Shown here piece after piece: positions 13,001-14,170 of a DNA stretch of 14,170 nucleotides. Below the pieces are notes generated by a model that saw nothing but the letters and a program-made list of their open reading frames with translations, was not told the origin of the DNA and made no database searches. The stretch comes from Paramacrobiotus metropolitanus (taxonomy: Eukaryota; Tardigrada; Eutardigrada; Parachela; Macrobiotidae): NCBI RefSeq assembly GCF_019649055.1, contig NW_026570728.1, forward strand, positions 1 through 14,170. Direction: 5' to 3'. The position numbers were made by a program, and so were the translations under genes. How positions within the stretch are numbered: position 1 is the stretch's first letter; each line of letters starts with the position of its first letter.

Positions 13001-13143
13001 AGAAAGGTCACAAGCCTCTTCCGAGATGCAAGGTCATCAAAGACTGGAATGAACTCAGCACTCCAGTGGTCCGCATCGTCAACCTTCAGGAGATGAAGAA
13101 GAAGAAGATGATACGAACTTGCAGTTGCGGAACAAGCAGCTAA
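9910..13143 (+). CDS. pol: Pol part 2: reverse transcriptase and RNase H
   Basis: The frame is open from 9910; ATG-like starts (about 10021) are not meaningful because this is a Pol segment. Counting from 10021, residues 1-290 are an acidic linker with many AGGTCA words. RT spans about 400-680: first catalytic Asp D521 in KMDLQSGF, and D586-D587 in GYIDDV. The usual CVDYR fingers motif reads CVNYI here. RNase H spans about 705-850, with D735 (CDAS), E770/E772 (TEWE), D797 (RTDHKAL) and D844 (NADALSR), so all acidic residues are present. A charged tail leads to integrase. RT copies RNA into DNA and RNase H removes the template. It ends at TAA 13141-13143; the -1 frame from about 13107 continues into integrase. 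Confidence 0.93.
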   Translation, partial: RHKRRRNQRKEQEVSTSAAQENGTGAEEEEPTHTAYELAQMIKELNQAFRDKENGIPVTEAKKAQMSPQEKKAASLVASLQRSLGNGEEGPPTEKNERSLNAMLEEEPERSVPKVDEGSPETGEEGPPVGKAKRSQNTAQVDDSSEDDERDRSRARIRATRTNPRIAARNGRKSKETDKPLPEKRKAKKLSAPKDEGDDLSTESEDEGVDERPIGKRSEGQALEVNNSSESDSEFSSTSDNSTTSEDSGVSDLSDQEDLLDLDEDDEKNEQQEKEIIVRRIKVQKARIPEGAIKVYSDQRVKLRPNLGTRVKVKMGVHVPRNQKLMYTATPQKDNEVQPRTGVTDHNGTRFEIIIENRSKSRKTVRKGQFLGYVEHYEHLENVKVNSATVVKNILEDPEVDAKTKEELNDIIERLKLGPDLTEEQKNDVRNAFWEFWKVLPTSKKPYGDVKGVTHTIDTADAKPVKCNPARTSWKGREFITKHIEEMLQQDVIEPSDAEWSFPVVLAAKKNGDGTMGTRFCVNYILLNKLTKKNNYPLPNPDELLDACAGNKYYGKMDLQSGFWQIPMDPASKDKTTFVTQDGMFRFKRMPFGVCNGPATFQLCMDKVLSNAKRMGCVFGYIDDVIFAGKTWEIFMQNLRNVLQSLVDAGFTIKPTKCEFGMREMGFLGHILSENGIKMDPEKVMAVNGQKKPTTERQLRSFLGLANYYRKFILGYAQKTAHLYELLRHDKNIKRDWSAIHDQEFNDLKEALCKDPVLKKFDPTKPTVIECDASKEGLGAILSQDGHPIAYASRVLHGAEKNYGVTEWECLAVVFAVRKFKSYIDYSEFTVRTDHKALTNLLRSESNKSCMNPRLTRWALALQGHRFKIEYKPGKYCDNADALSRAPIEGPTCNEEEYDEIPNFEDYKNELNREEPPIEVWQLFVQLAEEREERLKADMRRVVSEEKGSGDMRSSINEAERSRRLTFEPRSATKIKVNRVRKEASERKDGKVTKDGQKMVDQNDLREAEILSEYIPEECPIRLLRFPKKIEKGHKPLPRCKVIKDWNELSTPVVRIVNLQEMKKKKMIRTCSCGTSS
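12783..12825 (+). repeat. 41-nt repeat copy 2, 9-bp hairpin ends
   Basis: AGCAGAGCG (12783-12791) pairs with CGCTCTGCT (12817-12825). The 41-nt core resembles 8766-8806 with four differences, one of which restores a C-G pair lost in copy 1. It reads as AERSRRLTFEPRSA. The TFEPR part also occurs in the 28-bp hairpin region at about 8699-8713. Confidence 0.75.
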
Positions 13144-13370
13144 AAGATCCGCACTTAGCAATGATCATCGATGAATTGGAGCACCTGCAAGATGCAGATA
13201 AAGGTCAAAGTTTGAGACGCATTATCAGTTATGGAATGGCATACTGTATCGCGTCAAAGACCAAAAGGAAGACTTGAAAGGACATATGTTGTACCGCTGC
13301 AAATGAGAAGGGCTATCATCCATGCACTGCATGATGAAAAGCAGCAGGTCACCTCGGCTTCGAAAAGACG
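13107..13370 (+). CDS. Integrase N-terminal region, frame broken several times
   Basis: Integrase similarity resumes in the -1 frame at 13107, moves to another frame near 13228, again near 13276, and again near 13338. Each step is as if one base were missing. Recognisable pieces are an LYRVKD-type strand, a VVPLQMRR segment and the two His of the HHCC zinc site (IIHALHD and the GHLGFEKT part that follows). The pieces appear in the right order and spacing for a Ty3 integrase N-terminus. None of the short frames is a gene by itself. Confidence 0.65.
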
Positions 13371-14168
13371 TTGTCCGCGATCCGGCTCAGATATTACTGG
13401 GACCGTATGAGCACGGATGTGAAGAATTACATCCTCGCATGCCAAGGATGCCAGTTCATAAAGACGCCAAGAAAATGTCCACCCGGAAAGCTCCAAGAGA
13501 TCAAAGTTGGTCATCCATTCTTCAGAGTCTATGCGGACTTGAAAGGACCTTTACTCCCAACAAAGAAAAGGGGATATAAATACATCGCGGTCTTTATCGA
13601 CCAGCTGACGAAGTACGTCATAGCGGGAGCCAATGAAAACAGCCACCGCAAAAGAATTCGCAAAGGTTTTCGTGAAACACGTAATCTTGGTGCACGGAGC
13701 GCCCCATATCCTCCACACGGATCGCGGAAGACATTTCACCGCAGAAGTACTGAAAAGGTCACCAACGTGTTTAAAATCAAACACACGTTTGGAACAGCGT
13801 ACCATCCTGAGGGCCAAGGACAGGTTGAAAGACAGATGCAGACCATCAGCGATGGACTGTCGCAATACCTGAAAGCGGGAAACGAAAGGAAGTTTAACAA
13901 ATATCTTCCATACGTCATATCGGCAATGAACCGTGCAGTACACGCAACGACAGGGTGCTCAGCATACTATATGCTCCACGGAAGAGAGATGACCATGCCA
14001 GAAGACGTCGTAACAAAGACGAACGTTCCCGACGATTATGGTGCACCAGATGAATGGGTGGAAACCATGAAAAGAAATCTGACCTTTCAGAAGAAGTGGC
14101 GAAGTGCAACATCAAAGATGCATATGAAAAGATGCAGAAAATCTACAACAAGAAGAAGTCAGAACTGA
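13371..14168 (+). CDS. Integrase: zinc site end and DD35E catalytic core
   Basis: Integrase inserts the DNA copy into the host genome. In this frame the Cys pair of the HHCC site (CQGC) is at residues 29-32, and the first catalytic Asp is D56 in YADLKGP. Core strands at 13633-13755 read correctly only in the +1 frame, where HGAPHILHTDRG holds the second Asp (13720-13722). The original frame resumes near 13757 with YHPEGQGQVER, whose catalytic Glu is at 13827. If one base is missing near 13757, the second Asp and Glu are separated by exactly 35 residues, the DD35E rule. A further break near 14098 produces the stop at 14166. The C-terminus lies outside the window. Confidence 0.85.
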   Translation: MSAIRLRYYWDRMSTDVKNYILACQGCQFIKTPRKCPPGKLQEIKVGHPFFRVYADLKGPLLPTKKRGYKYIAVFIDQLTKYVIAGANENSHRKRIRKGFRETRNLGARSAPYPPHGSRKTFHRRSTEKVTNVFKIKHTFGTAYHPEGQGQVERQMQTISDGLSQYLKAGNERKFNKYLPYVISAMNRAVHATTGCSAYYMLHGREMTMPEDVVTKTNVPDDYGAPDEWVETMKRNLTFQKKWRSATSKMHMKRCRKSTTRRSQN

Positions 14169-14170
14169 AT

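Larger units (their letters stand above)
1..14170 (+). mobile_element. Ty3/gypsy-type LTR retrotransposon, 5' part through integrase
   Basis: The order leader, Gag (capsid plus CCHC knuckle), aspartic protease, RT with YIDD, RNase H, then HHCC/DD35E integrase on one strand defines a Ty3/gypsy element, because RT precedes integrase. The element fills the window and is unusually long: over 14 kb without reaching the 3' LTR, against 5-8 kb for most family members. The excess comes from a leader of about 1.7 kb, an N-terminal coiled-coil region, long low-complexity linkers and an unrecognised domain between protease and RT. The left edge begins TGTG, which would suit an LTR start, but no second LTR is present to confirm it. 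No tRNA-complementary primer site with a TGG plus T-arm pattern was recognised. Confidence 0.93.

Noticed and set aside
13633-13872. Separate 79-codon gene inside integrase
   Set aside because: It is the central part of the integrase core read in another frame because of flanking one-base breaks, not a gene of its own.
13144-14170. Envelope gene or 3' LTR
   Set aside because: No hydrophobic signal or membrane segment and no copy of the 5' sequence appears before the window ends; these would lie downstream if present.

Overview
The window is most of one very long Ty3/gypsy-type (Metaviridae) LTR retrotransposon on the + strand. It contains a long 5' leader, a gag region, and pol domains in the order protease, reverse transcriptase, RNase H, integrase. 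The sequence stops near the end of integrase, so any env-like gene and the 3' LTR lie outside it. No host gene, tRNA or rRNA is visible. The domain order, a CCHC zinc knuckle, a long RGG/GQGG tail on Gag and eukaryotic promoter words point to a eukaryotic and probably metazoan (invertebrate) genome. I cannot name the species. With only one end present, the LTR limits and the primer binding site cannot be fixed.

Layout. 1-1740 is non-coding: two candidate TATA promoters (about 199 and 1072), a hairpin-rich stretch (274-885), and a spaced array of eight TGACCTTT words (1266-1623). 1741-3707 encodes a charged coiled-coil region, broken into pieces, which looks like an unusual N-terminal extension of Gag. 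3708-5840 is Gag proper: capsid, zinc knuckle, glycine/glutamine repeats. The gag stop is bypassed by what looks like a textbook -1 frameshift signal (GGGAAAC, 8-nt spacer, 9-bp stem containing the UAG). This leads into 5771-8776, a repeat-rich linker followed by an aspartic protease. 8736-10033 carries a domain I do not recognise, between protease and RT. About 9945-13143 is RT plus RNase H. 13107 to the end is integrase, read in several frames.

Two nucleotide-level systems overlie the genes. (1) The word AGGTCA/TGACCT, usually as AAAGGTCA/TGACCTTT, occurs about 90 times by eye, against about 7 expected. It appears on both strands, in all three phases of the AGGTCA orientation, and in both phases of TGACCT that avoid a TGA stop. 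It is also arrayed in the leader. AAAGGTCA is exactly the NR4A/NBRE-type nuclear receptor half-site. (2) There are families of small perfect hairpins with constant purine-rich loops and variable, compensating stems. The clearest is 12 copies of a 7-nt AAAG[T/A]AA loop at 5939-6765, read in more than one frame. Others have AAGGN, GAAGGG and ACAAGC loops or a GTACC-AGA-GGCAC core. This looks like a dispersed RNA signal, for example packaging or Gag binding, though that role is inference.

The pol frame is interrupted by about eleven apparent one-base indels. About nine of them are a missing base, mostly in A or G runs. Conserved domains are otherwise well preserved, so the breaks may be homopolymer errors in the assembly rather than decay. 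No joined or repaired sequence is given here.
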